From Pseudobacter ginsenosidimutans (GTDB taxonomy: Bacteria > Bacteroidota > Bacteroidia > Chitinophagales > Chitinophagaceae), in NCBI RefSeq assembly GCF_007970185.1, contig NZ_CP042431.1, forward strand, positions 5,208,001 through 5,272,000: a stretch of DNA of 64,000 bases, written 5' to 3'. This document shows, piece by piece, positions 44,812 through 53,765 of the stretch. The position numbers and the translations under genes were made by a program. The notes under the pieces are model-generated. The model had not been told where the DNA came from. It made no database searches and saw nothing but the letters and a program-made list of their open reading frames with translations. How positions within the stretch are numbered: the first letter of the stretch is position 1; each line of letters starts with the position of its first letter.

Positions 44812-47800
44812 TTATTCAGCAACAAACACTTCTTTCTCTTCTTTCTTCCTGGATACTTTTTCCTGGAGGTACTGGAAAATAATGTACAGTACCGGTACGA
44901 TGAATACGCCCAGGAGTACACCGGTAAGCATACCGCCTGCGGCGCCGAAGCTGATACTCCGGTTACCCTGTGCAGATGATCCTGTTGCGCGCATCAGCGG
45001 GGTGATACCCACAATGAAGGCGAAGGAGGTCATGAGGATGGGGCGTAAGCGCAGCTTTGCCGCTTCCAGTGCGGCATCCAGCCTGCTCATACCAGTTCGT
45101 CTCCGCTGTACCGCATATTCCACAATCAGGATGGCGTTCTTCGCCAGCAGACCGATCAGCATGATCAATCCTACCTGTACATAGATATTGTTATCGATAC
45201 CTACCAGTTTGATGAAGAGGAACACTCCAAAGATCCCGAAGGGAATACTCAGGATAACGGCAAATGGAAGCAGGTAGCTTTCGTATTGCGCTGCCAGCAG
45301 GAAGTATACGAAGATCACGCAGAGGAGGAAGATCACTCCTGATTGTCCGCCTGCGGCGATCTCTTCTTTACTCATACCTGTCCACTCGTGTTTGAATCCG
45401 CGGGGCAGGAATTTTGCTGCCACTTCATCCACCGCCTTGATGGCATCACCGGTACTGTACCCGGGATTCGGCATACCGTTGATGGTAACGGCATTGAAAA
45501 GGTTGTTGCGTGTTACTGTTTCAGGGCCGTATGTTTTCCGGAGTGTTACCACTGTATTCAGCGGCACCATTTCTCCATAGCTGTTCTTGATATACATATT
45601 GCCCAGTGATTCAGGATTGGTGCGGTACTCCACATCGGCCTGCACCACTACACGGTAGAATTTACCGAAGCGGTTGAAGTCGGATGCGAAAGTACTGCCG
45701 TACATCACCTGCATGGTATTGAGGATATCACTAACGGAAACGCCTATCTGTTTTGCTTTGGCTTCATTGATGTCCACCATGTATTGCGGGTTACCGGCAT
45801 TGAAGGTGGTGAAGGCCATCGCGATCTCAGGACGCTTCATCAGCTCGCCTGCAAAGGCCCAGGCCATGCCGCCGAGTTTGTCAACGGGTCCGTTGTTACG
45901 GTCCTGCAAAATGAACTCGAAACCTTCCACGTTACCGAAGCCCTGTACGGTGGGGAAGGCGAAGGTGAAGATGCTGGCTTCCTTGATGGCGCCCAGCGCA
46001 CCCTGCAATGCTCCCATATTATCCGCGAGTTTCTTCACGGCTCCGCGGTCTGCAAACTTCTTCAGTCTCACAAATCCGATAGCGTAGTTGGAGCTGGCGG
46101 AGTTGCTCAGCAGGTTGAAGCCGGTAACGCTGAAATAGGCTTCAACGGACTCCATCTTGCTGATGATACCTTCGGCTTTCGTGATCACTTCCTTGGTACG
46201 GTCCAGTGATGAACCTGCCGGCAGTGTAACGTTGTAAAGGATGAACCCCTGGTCTTCTGCAGGGATAAAGCCTGTTGGTGTTGTCTTGGCCATCCAGTAG
46301 GTGGCGCCTGTTACCAGCAGCAGGCCGGTGATGGCGATCCATTTGAATTTTGCCAGGAATTTCACACTGCGTCCGTAGCGGTCCGTCATGGCATTGAAGC
46401 CGCGATTGAAACCGGTGAAGAAGCGCTGGGTGAATCCTTTCTTCGGCGCATGACCATGCTCGTCATTCAGATGCGGGTTCTTCAGGAAGAGCGCAGAGAG
46501 CGCAGGGCTCAGCGTCAACGCGTTCACCGCAGAGATCAGGATGGCGATGGCAAGCGTGAAGGCGAACTGCCTGTAGAACACGCCGGCAGGGCCCTGCATG
46601 AAACCAACGGGAATGAATACTGCAGCCATCACGAGCGTGATAGATATGATGGCGCCGGAGATCTCCTGCATCGATTTGATAGTGGCTTCACGCGCCGGCA
46701 ATCTGCTATGTTCCATCTTCGTGTGCACCGCTTCCACCACCACGATGGCATCATCCACCACGATACCGATGGCGAGCACGAGTGCGAAAAGCGTCAGCAG
46801 GTTGATGCTGAAACCAAAGAGCTGCATGAAGAAGAAAGTACCGATAATGGCCACCGGCACTGCGATGGCAGGGATCAGCGTGGAGCGGAAATCCTGCAGG
46901 AAGATGAACACCACGATGAACACGAGGATAAAGGCTTCGATCAAAGTATGTTTTACCTGATCGATGGATTCATCCAGGTACTCTTTGGTAGAGTACATGT
47001 TCATGTAATGCACTCCTTTGGGGAAGAGCTCGGCATTCTTTTTCAATACATCGTTGATGGCGATCTGGATCTCGTTGGCATTGGAACCGGCGGTCTGGAA
47101 GATAGCGATACCAATGGCGGGATTGCCGCCCCATTTATTATCAACGGTGTAATTGAATGATCCGAATTCTACACGGGCCACATCTTTCAATCTCAGGATA
47201 GAGCCGTCTGCACTGGCTTTCAGCACCATGTTCTCATAGTCTTCGCCATGATTGCCCTTGCCTTTGTATTTGAGTACGTATTCGAAACTTTCAGTACTGT
47301 TCTGTCCGAATCGGCCGGGAGCTGCTTCCATATTCTGTTCCTGGATGGCGCGGAGCACATCCTGGGGAGAGAGATTATTGGCTGCGAGCCTGTCGGGTTT
47401 CAGCCAGATCCGCATGGCGTAGTCTTTGGAACCGAAGCTCATGGCCTGTCCTACGCCTGGCACACGCTGAATCTCGGGGATCAGGTTGATGCGGGCATAG
47501 TTCTGGAGGAAGGTCTCGTCGAAGAGACTATCGGTAGAGTAGAGGGCCGGCACCATGATCATGGAGTTCTGTTGCTTCTGGGTGCTGATACCGGCGGTAA
47601 CCACTTCAGCAGGCAGGAGACTCACGGCCTTGGACACACGGTTTTGAACGTTCACCGCTGCAAGGTCTGGGTCAGTGCCCAGCTTGAAGAAAACGGAGAG
47701 CGTCATGGAACCGTCGTTGTTGGAGTTGGAGGTCATGTAGGTCATGTTCTCCACGCCGTTGACGGCTTCTTCGATAGGAGTGGCCACTGCCCGCGCTACC

Positions 47801-47967
47801 ACTTCGGCATTGGCGCCGGGATAGTTGGCAGTAACGGTAACACTGGGCGGTGCGATGTCCGGGAACTGTGTTACCGGCAGGGTGGTCAGTGAGATGATCC
47901 CCAGCAGCACCAGTATGATGGATACAACCGTTGATAGTACCGGTCGTTCAATGAATTTCTTAAACAT
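44812..47967 (-). CDS. RND efflux pump inner-membrane transporter (HAE1/AcrB family)
   Basis: 1051 residues, the normal AcrB length. Signs are MFKKFIERPVLSTVVSIILVLLGIISLTTLP at the N-terminus, VFKKFIERP-type first helix, VLAIGIVVDDAIVVVEAV with the proton-relay Asp pair in helix 4, GFIPAEDQGF, and FGIFGVFL plus LIGLLAKNAILIVEYA in the second half. It exports hydrophobic drugs, dyes or detergents using the proton gradient. It works with the adaptor (92 bases upstream) and the outer-membrane factor (14 bases downstream). Confidence 0.97.
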   Translation of the reverse strand: MFKKFIERPVLSTVVSIILVLLGIISLTTLPVTQFPDIAPPSVTVTANYPGANAEVVARAVATPIEEAVNGVENMTYMTSNSNNDGSMTLSVFFKLGTDPDLAAVNVQNRVSKAVSLLPAEVVTAGISTQKQQNSMIMVPALYSTDSLFDETFLQNYARINLIPEIQRVPGVGQAMSFGSKDYAMRIWLKPDRLAANNLSPQDVLRAIQEQNMEAAPGRFGQNSTESFEYVLKYKGKGNHGEDYENMVLKASADGSILRLKDVARVEFGSFNYTVDNKWGGNPAIGIAIFQTAGSNANEIQIAINDVLKKNAELFPKGVHYMNMYSTKEYLDESIDQVKHTLIEAFILVFIVVFIFLQDFRSTLIPAIAVPVAIIGTFFFMQLFGFSINLLTLFALVLAIGIVVDDAIVVVEAVHTKMEHSRLPAREATIKSMQEISGAIISITLVMAAVFIPVGFMQGPAGVFYRQFAFTLAIAILISAVNALTLSPALSALFLKNPHLNDEHGHAPKKGFTQRFFTGFNRGFNAMTDRYGRSVKFLAKFKWIAITGLLLVTGATYWMAKTTPTGFIPAEDQGFILYNVTLPAGSSLDRTKEVITKAEGIISKMESVEAYFSVTGFNLLSNSASSNYAIGFVRLKKFADRGAVKKLADNMGALQGALGAIKEASIFTFAFPTVQGFGNVEGFEFILQDRNNGPVDKLGGMAWAFAGELMKRPEIAMAFTTFNAGNPQYMVDINEAKAKQIGVSVSDILNTMQVMYGSTFASDFNRFGKFYRVVVQADVEYRTNPESLGNMYIKNSYGEMVPLNTVVTLRKTYGPETVTRNNLFNAVTINGMPNPGYSTGDAIKAVDEVAAKFLPRGFKHEWTGMSKEEIAAGGQSGVIFLLCVIFVYFLLAAQYESYLLPFAVILSIPFGIFGVFLFIKLVGIDNNIYVQVGLIMLIGLLAKNAILIVEYAVQRRRTGMSRLDAALEAAKLRLRPILMTSFAFIVGITPLMRATGSSAQGNRSISFGAAGGMLTGVLLGVFIVPVLYIIFQYLQEKVSRKKEEKEVFVAE

Positions 47968-48058
47968 GGGAATATGATTTTGGTCTGCCGAACTTTTGTT
48001 CAGCTGATAAGTCTTGTTCTAAGCGTGCGTGATGCATGTAAACTGCTGTGCGTGCGGC

Positions 48059-49270
48059 TTACAGCGGTTTTGCCTTCAGCAGGCTGTCAGCGGAGATAGG
48101 CTGGGGCACAATGGTCATACCATCGCGGAGATTGCCTACTCCGGAGAACACGATCTTTTCACCGGCTGTGATACCGGACGACACGAAATAATAATTGGCT
48201 GTTTTGCCGGAGATAGCCAGCGGTTTGCTCACCACTTTATTGCTGTCTGCCAGTGCGAATACGAACACTTTGTCCTGGATCTCGAAAGTAGCTTCCTGCG
48301 GAACCACCAGTGCAGACTGTTCCAGCTGCGGGATGCGGACCCTTCCGGTATTGCCTGTGCGGAGCGTGCCGCCTGCATTGGGGAAGGAGGCGCGGAAACT
48401 GATAGCGCCCATCGTTCTGTCGAACTGACCGTCAACGGTGCTCAATCTTCCTTTCTGCGTATATACGCTACCGTCAGCCAGCAGCAATTCAACAGCAGGG
48501 ACCTTTCTTACTTTTTCTTCCAGTGTATTGCCTGCGAACTGATTCTTGAATGCGATGAAATCAGGTTCGCTGAGAGAGAAGTAAGCATACATCTCGCTCA
48601 CATCAGACAATACGGTGAGTGGCTGTGCTTCGCCTTTTCCAACCAGCGCTCCGGTCTTGAAAGGGATTCGGCCGATATATCCGCTCACCGGGGCTTTGAT
48701 AAGAGTGTACCCGATATTGATCTGGGAGCTTCCCAAAACTGCTTTGGCCTGATCGGCTGCAGCAACGGCTGCATCGTAATTTGCCTGTGCGGTTTTGAGC
48801 TGCACTTCAGAGATCACTTTGGCGGCAACCAGTGGCGTGAGGCGGTCTACTTCCACTTTCGCGCGCTGGATATTAGCCTGTGCTGCACTGAGACTGGCTT
48901 TGGCATTGTTGGAAACCTCGCTGTATTCCCTGTCGTTGATCTTGAAGAGTGGTTGGCCCGCTCTCACGAAAGCGCCTTCGTCTACATAGATCTTTTCCAG
49001 GAAGCCTGCTACCTGCGGGCGGATCTCCACATTCACTTTGCCTTCCAGGGCAGCAGCATACTCACGGTAGGTGGTGGCTGGCGCGGTGGTAACGGCAACT
49101 ACCGGTAATTCCGGTGGTGGCGGCGCGGCAAATCCCTGTCCGGGATTGGCAGATGAACCGCAAGCGGAAAATATAATGGAGGTGATGAGTACGCCGGCAA
49201 TAAGGGCGTATGATTGGACAGTCAGAAACGGTTTCAAGGCTCGTCCATTGGTCTTCAGTAATGGTTGCAT
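48059..49270 (-). CDS. RND efflux periplasmic adaptor (membrane fusion protein)
   Basis: 403 residues from the ATG at 49270; a GTG at 49324 would lengthen it by 18 residues but puts non-signal sequence in front. The lipoprotein signal ends ITSIIFSACGSS. Then come a lipoyl half (AALEGKVNVEIRPQVAGFLEKIYVDEGAFV), a helical hairpin (NAKASLSAAQANIQRAKVEVDRL), the second lipoyl half (LIKAPVSGYIGRIPFKTGALV) and beta-barrel and membrane-proximal domains. It couples the RND pump to the outer-membrane duct and is the first pump gene of the operon. Confidence 0.95.
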   Translation of the reverse strand: MQPLLKTNGRALKPFLTVQSYALIAGVLITSIIFSACGSSANPGQGFAAPPPPELPVVAVTTAPATTYREYAAALEGKVNVEIRPQVAGFLEKIYVDEGAFVRAGQPLFKINDREYSEVSNNAKASLSAAQANIQRAKVEVDRLTPLVAAKVISEVQLKTAQANYDAAVAAADQAKAVLGSSQINIGYTLIKAPVSGYIGRIPFKTGALVGKGEAQPLTVLSDVSEMYAYFSLSEPDFIAFKNQFAGNTLEEKVRKVPAVELLLADGSVYTQKGRLSTVDGQFDRTMGAISFRASFPNAGGTLRTGNTGRVRIPQLEQSALVVPQEATFEIQDKVFVFALADSNKVVSKPLAISGKTANYYFVSSGITAGEKIVFSGVGNLRDGMTIVPQPISADSLLKAKPL

Positions 49271-49431
49271 AACATGGTTGTTTTGGGGGAGAAAACTCCC
49301 CGCGTTTGTAATTACAATTTTCACGGATCTATTGTGTCTGTTCTGTTTTACTGTTCAGTGTTTACCGGAGGTTAAGTTTCCATTCAGGCAGGCGGATCGC
49401 GTCAGTTAATGTTGTAACGCTGCTATATTTC

Positions 49432-49444
49432 CTAACAGTGTTAG
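49432..49444. promoter_or_regulatory. TetR operator copy 1, before the efflux operon
   Basis: CTAACAGTGTTAG, a perfect 13-bp odd palindrome, lies in the gap between the tetR stop and the adaptor start. The same 13 bases occur at 50081-50093 before tetR. Confidence 0.75.
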
Positions 49445-49467
49445 CGTTTTTGGCAAAAAAATTTCCG

Positions 49468-50067
49468 TTAAGGAGCCAGGTTTTTGATGAAGCCGTTGAT
49501 GGCATCATCCAAAACCATTTTATTCAGTTCATCGCACATATCTGAAGTGCGCATCATTTTGATAGAGATGAGCCCATGCAGGATGGACCAGAACGTATGA
49601 CTTTTGAGACAGGCATTGTCTTCACTCGCATTCTTTCCGAGGATGGCATTGATGGGTTGTATCATCAGTTCCCTGAAGCCCACTTTCTCGGGAAGGCATT
49701 TTTCCTGCTCGATGCAGGGGATGCCGAGATCGAACATCACCTGGTAGTATTCCTTATTGCGGAACGCGAAATTCCAATAGGCGTCTGCCATTGCTTTGAT
49801 CTGGTCGGCAGGAGCGGTATGTTTGTTCCTGGCCTGGTCCATTTTCTTTGTCAGCAGTCTGAATCCATCCCGTGCAAACTCTAACAGGATATCTTCCTTG
49901 CTGCCAAAGTGATCATAGATGACCGGCACACTGTACTCGATGGCGTCGGCGATTTTACGGATGGAGAGTGATTGCCATCCCTCTTCCGTTACGATCCTCC
50001 ATGCGGTAGCCAGAATGCTTGAGCGCACCTCGTCACGCTGCCGCAGCCGTCTTTCTGTTATGCCCAT
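49468..50067 (-). CDS. TetR/AcrR family repressor of the efflux operon
   Basis: 199 residues. The N-terminal helix-turn-helix is SSILATAWRIVTEEGWQSLSIRKIADAIEYSVPVIYDHFGSKEDIL, split as usual for TetR. The C-terminal ligand domain (NFAFRNKEYYQVMFDLGIP) fits the WHG-type TetR group. It lies directly upstream of the RND operon on the same strand. Two identical palindromes, one before it and one before the pump genes, support control of both itself and the pump, released when a pump substrate binds. Confidence 0.93.
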   Translation of the reverse strand: MGITERRLRQRDEVRSSILATAWRIVTEEGWQSLSIRKIADAIEYSVPVIYDHFGSKEDILLEFARDGFRLLTKKMDQARNKHTAPADQIKAMADAYWNFAFRNKEYYQVMFDLGIPCIEQEKCLPEKVGFRELMIQPINAILGKNASEDNACLKSHTFWSILHGLISIKMMRTSDMCDELNKMVLDDAINGFIKNLAP

Positions 50068-50080
50068 ATTTGAATTTTAC

Positions 50081-50093
50081 CTAACAGTGTTAG
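50081..50093. promoter_or_regulatory. TetR operator copy 2, before tetR
   Basis: CTAACAGTGTTAG, identical to 49432-49444. It sits 14 bases before the tetR start codon and directly after the -7 element of the predicted promoter, where a bound repressor would block initiation. Confidence 0.75.
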
Positions 50094-50125
50094 CAAAAGT
50101 AGTGATGTTTTGAATTCTACAAAAA
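50094..50125 (-). promoter_or_regulatory. Predicted Bacteroidota-type promoter of tetR
   Basis: On the minus strand TTTTTG, 18 bases, then TACTTTTG: a full match to the TAnnTTTG -7 box and a good -33 TTG at usual spacing. The TetR operator follows at once. Confidence 0.6.
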
Positions 50126-50275
50126 TATTCTCGAAGAAAAAATTATTAAGCCCCTGTAAAAGGCTACAGGAGCGGATTTTGAGGAGATGAAAGTTGAACC
50201 GCCGAAAAACCGGGGTCAAACAATTGGACATTTGTCCTGTTATTCCCCCTGAACAATTTTATTTTTGCCGATTCT

Positions 50276-51646
50276 ATGAACAAAGAGCGTATTGGACTGA
50301 GAACAGAAGCGTCAGCTACTATCAAGCTCGCCATTCCCATCATTATCGGGGAACTGGCGCAGATGGCTTTGCATATTATAGACAGCGCCATGGTGGGTTC
50401 CATCGATTATCACCAGCTTGCCGCTGTAGCCCTGGTGATCAACACCATCAATATACCATTGGTGTTTGGGATCGGCATGACTATCGCCGTTTCGCAGATG
50501 GTGAGCATGGCCAATGGCAGGAATGATGACGGACAGGTTTCGCACTATCTCTTCAATGGATTTGTGCTCTGCTCCGTGATGGGCATCGTAATATCGCTGG
50601 CACTTTGTTTCGGTACAGGTATATTGTATCATCTGGGCCAGGACCCTGAAGTGGTGCATCATGCAGTTCCATTCATGAAACTCATGAGCCTTTCGATGAT
50701 CCCCATGCTCATGTTCATGACCCTCAAACAGTTCACTGACGGTCTGGAATATACGAAAACAGCGATGGTGCTGTCGCTCATATCACTTCCTCTCAATGTA
50801 TTCATCAACTGGCTGCTGGTTTACGGCAACTGGGGTGCACCCAGGCTGGAGCTGGTAGGAGCGGGATGGGGCACGCTGATCACACGTACACTGATGTTCT
50901 TTGTATTGTTGATAGTGGTGTTCCGTCATAAGATCTTCCAGCCCTATATTTCCGTTCGCAGTTCACAATGGAAAATTCGCCGCAAAACAATGGGCGAGTT
51001 ATTGCATATCGGTACCGCCAGCAGTTTGCAGCTGGGCATGGAAGCCGGCGCCTTTGCGGTGAGTGGAATTATTATCGGTACTCTCGGCGCCGTAGCGCAG
51101 GCTGCACACCAGATTGCACTCAGTCTTGCCGCATTCACTTTCATGGTGAGCATGGGACTGGCGCAGGCAGGCAGTATCAGGGTGAGCAATTCTTTTGGCA
51201 GAAAGGACTGGGGCCTGATCAATCTTATAGGTAAAAGCACCATGATCACAGCCCTGATCTATGGCGTACTCTGCGCCATCATCTTCGCCAGTTTCCGTTT
51301 CCTGCTTCCGCAGTTGTTCAACGATAACACAGAAGTGATTGCGCTGGCTGCTACCTTGTTGCTCTTTGCAGCTGTGTTCCAGATCAGCGATGCCACACAG
51401 GCCATCAGTGCAGGACTACTTCGTGGTATCAAGGACGTTAAAACACCTACGCTGCTGATTGCAGTGGCTTACTGGGTGATCGGTATTCCGGTTGGCTGGT
51501 TCTTTGCATTCCAGCTGGATTTGGGAGCATCGGGTATGTGGCTGGGACTGATCACAGGGCTCACCTTTGCAGCAGGTTTCCTGGCTTTCCGTTTTTTGAA
51601 AATGGTGAAGAAGGAGAACAGGAGCCTGGTGCAGGCTTTGGATTAG
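50276..51646 (+). CDS. MATE family efflux transporter
   Basis: 456 residues, about 12 membrane helices. The beginning (TIKLAIPIIIGELAQMALHIIDSAMVGS) and the mid-chain LHIGTASSLQLGMEAGAFAVSG are characteristic of the MATE (NorM/DinF-like) family. It exports cationic or other small compounds by Na+ or H+ antiport; the substrate is unknown. A TATTTTTG box lies only a few bases before the ATG, which hints at a very short leader. Its stop codon overlaps that of the convergent kinase gene. Confidence 0.93.
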   Translation: MNKERIGLRTEASATIKLAIPIIIGELAQMALHIIDSAMVGSIDYHQLAAVALVINTINIPLVFGIGMTIAVSQMVSMANGRNDDGQVSHYLFNGFVLCSVMGIVISLALCFGTGILYHLGQDPEVVHHAVPFMKLMSLSMIPMLMFMTLKQFTDGLEYTKTAMVLSLISLPLNVFINWLLVYGNWGAPRLELVGAGWGTLITRTLMFFVLLIVVFRHKIFQPYISVRSSQWKIRRKTMGELLHIGTASSLQLGMEAGAFAVSGIIIGTLGAVAQAAHQIALSLAAFTFMVSMGLAQAGSIRVSNSFGRKDWGLINLIGKSTMITALIYGVLCAIIFASFRFLLPQLFNDNTEVIALAATLLLFAAVFQISDATQAISAGLLRGIKDVKTPTLLIAVAYWVIGIPVGWFFAFQLDLGASGMWLGLITGLTFAAGFLAFRFLKMVKKENRSLVQALD

Positions 51647-52638
51647 AATAAGCCTTCTGTGAAGCTCAGGTAATACTCAATTTGTTTCATTCTTTCCCTC
51701 AGGAATCTTGGACCGAAATATACATTGGTATGGTCTTCAAAATTCTCATATTGGTATTTAAGATAAAAGAGAATGAACAGGAAACCGAGTTGTGGCAAGG
51801 CTTTCAGTTCATCCGGATGCAGCGCCCTGATTTTCGTGTATGCATCGATGAACAACAGAAGCCTTCTTTGAGCATCATCTTTATGCGGACTGAGGAGCGA
51901 AAGATAAATGCCATAGGAAGCGATATCATTCAGCAGCCAGCCATAGCCTGCAAAATCGAAATCGAATAAAGTGATAGTGCCTTGCTGATTGTGGTGCCAG
52001 TTCTTGGGCATGAAATCATAATGGCAATATCCTGTGCTGAATGTGGATGTGTTCAGTTTATCGAGTGTTTCAAGTTGTTTTGCGGCTGTTGTTTCCAATT
52101 GATGATAGATGTCCATCAGATTGAAATATGCATAGGCTGGCCTGATTGCGTGCAAAGGTTCATGCAATAGCGTATTGATCGTATATGCCTGCCTGTTATA
52201 AGACAGTACCAGTTTTTCTGTTTTTTGATGGAGCCGCGCCAGGTATTGGGCGGATTGGATGATCTGTTCATCGTTCTGTTCGATGATAGGAGAGCCCGGA
52301 GCAAACTGATACAGGATACCGTGACGAATACCTTCAATGGCCTGAAAGGATTGGAGTGTATTCCCGGACAGGTCGCTTACCGGAGAGGCCACCTGAATCT
52401 CGTTTTCTGTGAGATATTCCAGCAATGCTATTTCCCCCAGCAATTCTTCCTGGTTCCTGTGCTTGGAACGAAAGATCTTCAGGATAAATTCTCCTGCCTC
52501 CGATTGAACATGGTAGGTGTCGCTAACCCCGCGCAGTTTATAACGGCATTGCACAGCTGAAATGCCATACCGCTGTTCGATAAATGTGCCGAGTGCAGGA
52601 GCGGAAAGGGTAGAGTAGTGGGTTGGGAAGATGGTCAT
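51643..52638 (-). CDS. Aminoglycoside-phosphotransferase-like small-molecule kinase
   Basis: 331 residues from the ATG at 52638; the frame extends to a TTG at 52674, judged less likely. Catalytic loop: HYDFMPKN (H206, D208, N213). Metal-binding loop: FDFDFAGYG. The N-lobe has GVSDTYHV and the Lys of EFILKIFRS. It belongs to the APH/choline-kinase fold group that also includes homoserine kinase II and methylthioribose kinase. It phosphorylates a small hydroxyl compound; the substrate cannot be named. No antibiotic-resistance role is implied by the sequence alone. Confidence 0.85.
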   Translation of the reverse strand: MTIFPTHYSTLSAPALGTFIEQRYGISAVQCRYKLRGVSDTYHVQSEAGEFILKIFRSKHRNQEELLGEIALLEYLTENEIQVASPVSDLSGNTLQSFQAIEGIRHGILYQFAPGSPIIEQNDEQIIQSAQYLARLHQKTEKLVLSYNRQAYTINTLLHEPLHAIRPAYAYFNLMDIYHQLETTAAKQLETLDKLNTSTFSTGYCHYDFMPKNWHHNQQGTITLFDFDFAGYGWLLNDIASYGIYLSLLSPHKDDAQRRLLLFIDAYTKIRALHPDELKALPQLGFLFILFYLKYQYENFEDHTNVYFGPRFLRERMKQIEYYLSFTEGLF

Positions 52639-52994
52639 GTTGTATGATTGAAGGACTGGAAAAAGGGGATGCAATGTAAACCAATTTTTCTGGCGGAATT
52701 GCCCCGGTTAAGCCTGAATGAATCAATCAACTCGTTTTGCGTTGAATTTTCTCAGAGAATTCTAAAAAAAGTTTTTGGTCGATGTTTAGCGGTTTAATTT
52801 GTATTCAATTGATTAAGAAGGTATAATAGTGGTTTTTTCATTCTGCAAAACATCGAAAAAAATAAATACGATGTTTCAACAACAAAAACTGTTTGGCGTT
52901 TGTTTTGTTGTAAGTCATTCTTGGAATCGGTCTCTTTCACCCTTTGACGGAGCCCGGTTGCATTTTTTCAACATTCAATCTTAAAAAGGAAAAC
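52639..52994. other. AT-rich intergenic region before yceI-like gene
   Basis: About 356 bases between the divergent kinase and YceI genes. It is rich in A and T runs, with several TTTG motifs (for example near 52890-52910), but no clear -33/-7 pair at normal spacing, no hairpin and no ORF with coding character was found. The AAAAAGGAAAAC just before 52995 can serve as ribosome site. Confidence 0.35.
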
Positions 52995-53624
52995 ATGAAA
53001 AAACTTCTCTTTGTGCTGTTAGGCGGATCTGTATTCCTGACAAGCTGCGTTGACAACCCTGAAGGAAAAAAGGCTGAAACCACAGACAGCGTTTCAACCA
53101 CTCAACCTGTTGCCGGTGCAGGTCTGGCTGTTGATCCTGCTGCGAGCAGCATCGCCTGGCTGGGTAACAAGGTAACGGGCAAGCACAATGGTACTATCAA
53201 GATCTCCGGTGGCACCCTGAATGTGCAGGACGGAAAACTGACTGGCGGCAAATTCACTATCGACATGAATTCTCTGTCGAATCTGGACATCACAGACACT
53301 GCTTACAAGGCTAAGCTGGAAGGTCACCTGAAGTCCCCCGACTTCTTCGATGTAGCAAAATATCCCGAAGCAAATTTCGAGATCACTTCTGTTACTGATT
53401 CCGGTTCCAACAAGCTGAAGATCTCTGGTAACCTCACACTGAAAGGTATCAGCAAGAACATCACATTCGATGCTGATGTTGTTGAAAGCACTCCAACTTC
53501 TTTCAAAGCGAAAGCTGATTTCAATATCAATCGTCACGACTGGGGCATTACCTATCCTGGTCAGAAAGACGATGCCATCAGCCAGGAGATCAACCTGAAA
53601 GTTGACCTGCAGGCGAAAGCATAA
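52995..53624 (+). CDS. YceI family lipoprotein
   Basis: 209 residues from the ATG at 52995; the frame extends 17 codons further up, but MKKLLFVLLGGSVFLTSC is a clean lipoprotein signal. The YceI beta-barrel follows, with SSIAWLGNKVTGKHNGTIKISGG, LSNLDITD, LEGHLKSPDFFDVAKYPEANFEITSV and GNLTLKGISKNITFDADV. YceI proteins bind polyisoprenoids or other lipids in the periplasm and are linked to stress and acid responses. The usual DW motif is seen in NRHDWGITY. Confidence 0.93.
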   Translation: MKKLLFVLLGGSVFLTSCVDNPEGKKAETTDSVSTTQPVAGAGLAVDPAASSIAWLGNKVTGKHNGTIKISGGTLNVQDGKLTGGKFTIDMNSLSNLDITDTAYKAKLEGHLKSPDFFDVAKYPEANFEITSVTDSGSNKLKISGNLTLKGISKNITFDADVVESTPTSFKAKADFNINRHDWGITYPGQKDDAISQEINLKVDLQAKA

Positions 53625-53658
53625 GGATCACAGATTACATGAGAATTTCTATACTGGG

Positions 53659-53688
53659 GCGCTGACCTGATGGTCGGCGCTTTTTTTT
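53659..53688 (+). terminator. Intrinsic terminator after the YceI gene
   Basis: GCGCTGACC, loop TGAT, GGTCGGCGC (one mismatch), followed by eight T. Confidence 0.85.
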
Positions 53689-53707
53689 GTGCGCCAGGCA
53701 AAAAAAA

Positions 53708-53738
53708 TTTGGCGTTTTCCCAAATCTCCCTAATTTAG
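53708..53738 (+). promoter_or_regulatory. Predicted promoter of the gntR-like gene
   Basis: TTTG (53708-53711), 19 bases, then TAATTTAG (53731-53738), close to the TTTG/TAnnTTTG pattern of Bacteroidota. The regulator's own operator candidate follows at 53739. Confidence 0.5.
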
Positions 53739-53752
53739 TATGTACGAACATA
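53739..53752. promoter_or_regulatory. GntR operator candidate, copy 1
   Basis: TATGT-ACGA-ACATA, perfect 5-bp arms, directly downstream of the -7 box. Thirteen of its bases recur at 54552-54564 before susC. Confidence 0.65.
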
Positions 53753-53765
53753 TAAACAAGCTCAC

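Noticed and set aside
46450-47160. Long plus-strand open frame opposite the RND pump gene
   Set aside because: It is a His/Arg/Asp-rich shadow of the pump gene with no family resemblance; the minus-strand frame is unmistakably AcrB-like.
48029-49108. 359-residue plus-strand frame opposite the adaptor gene
   Set aside because: A mirror of the adaptor coding sequence; no signal, motif or ribosome site of its own.
51643-52638. Antibiotic-resistance kinase
   Set aside because: The fold is shared with many housekeeping small-molecule kinases; nothing in the sequence or context points to aminoglycosides.
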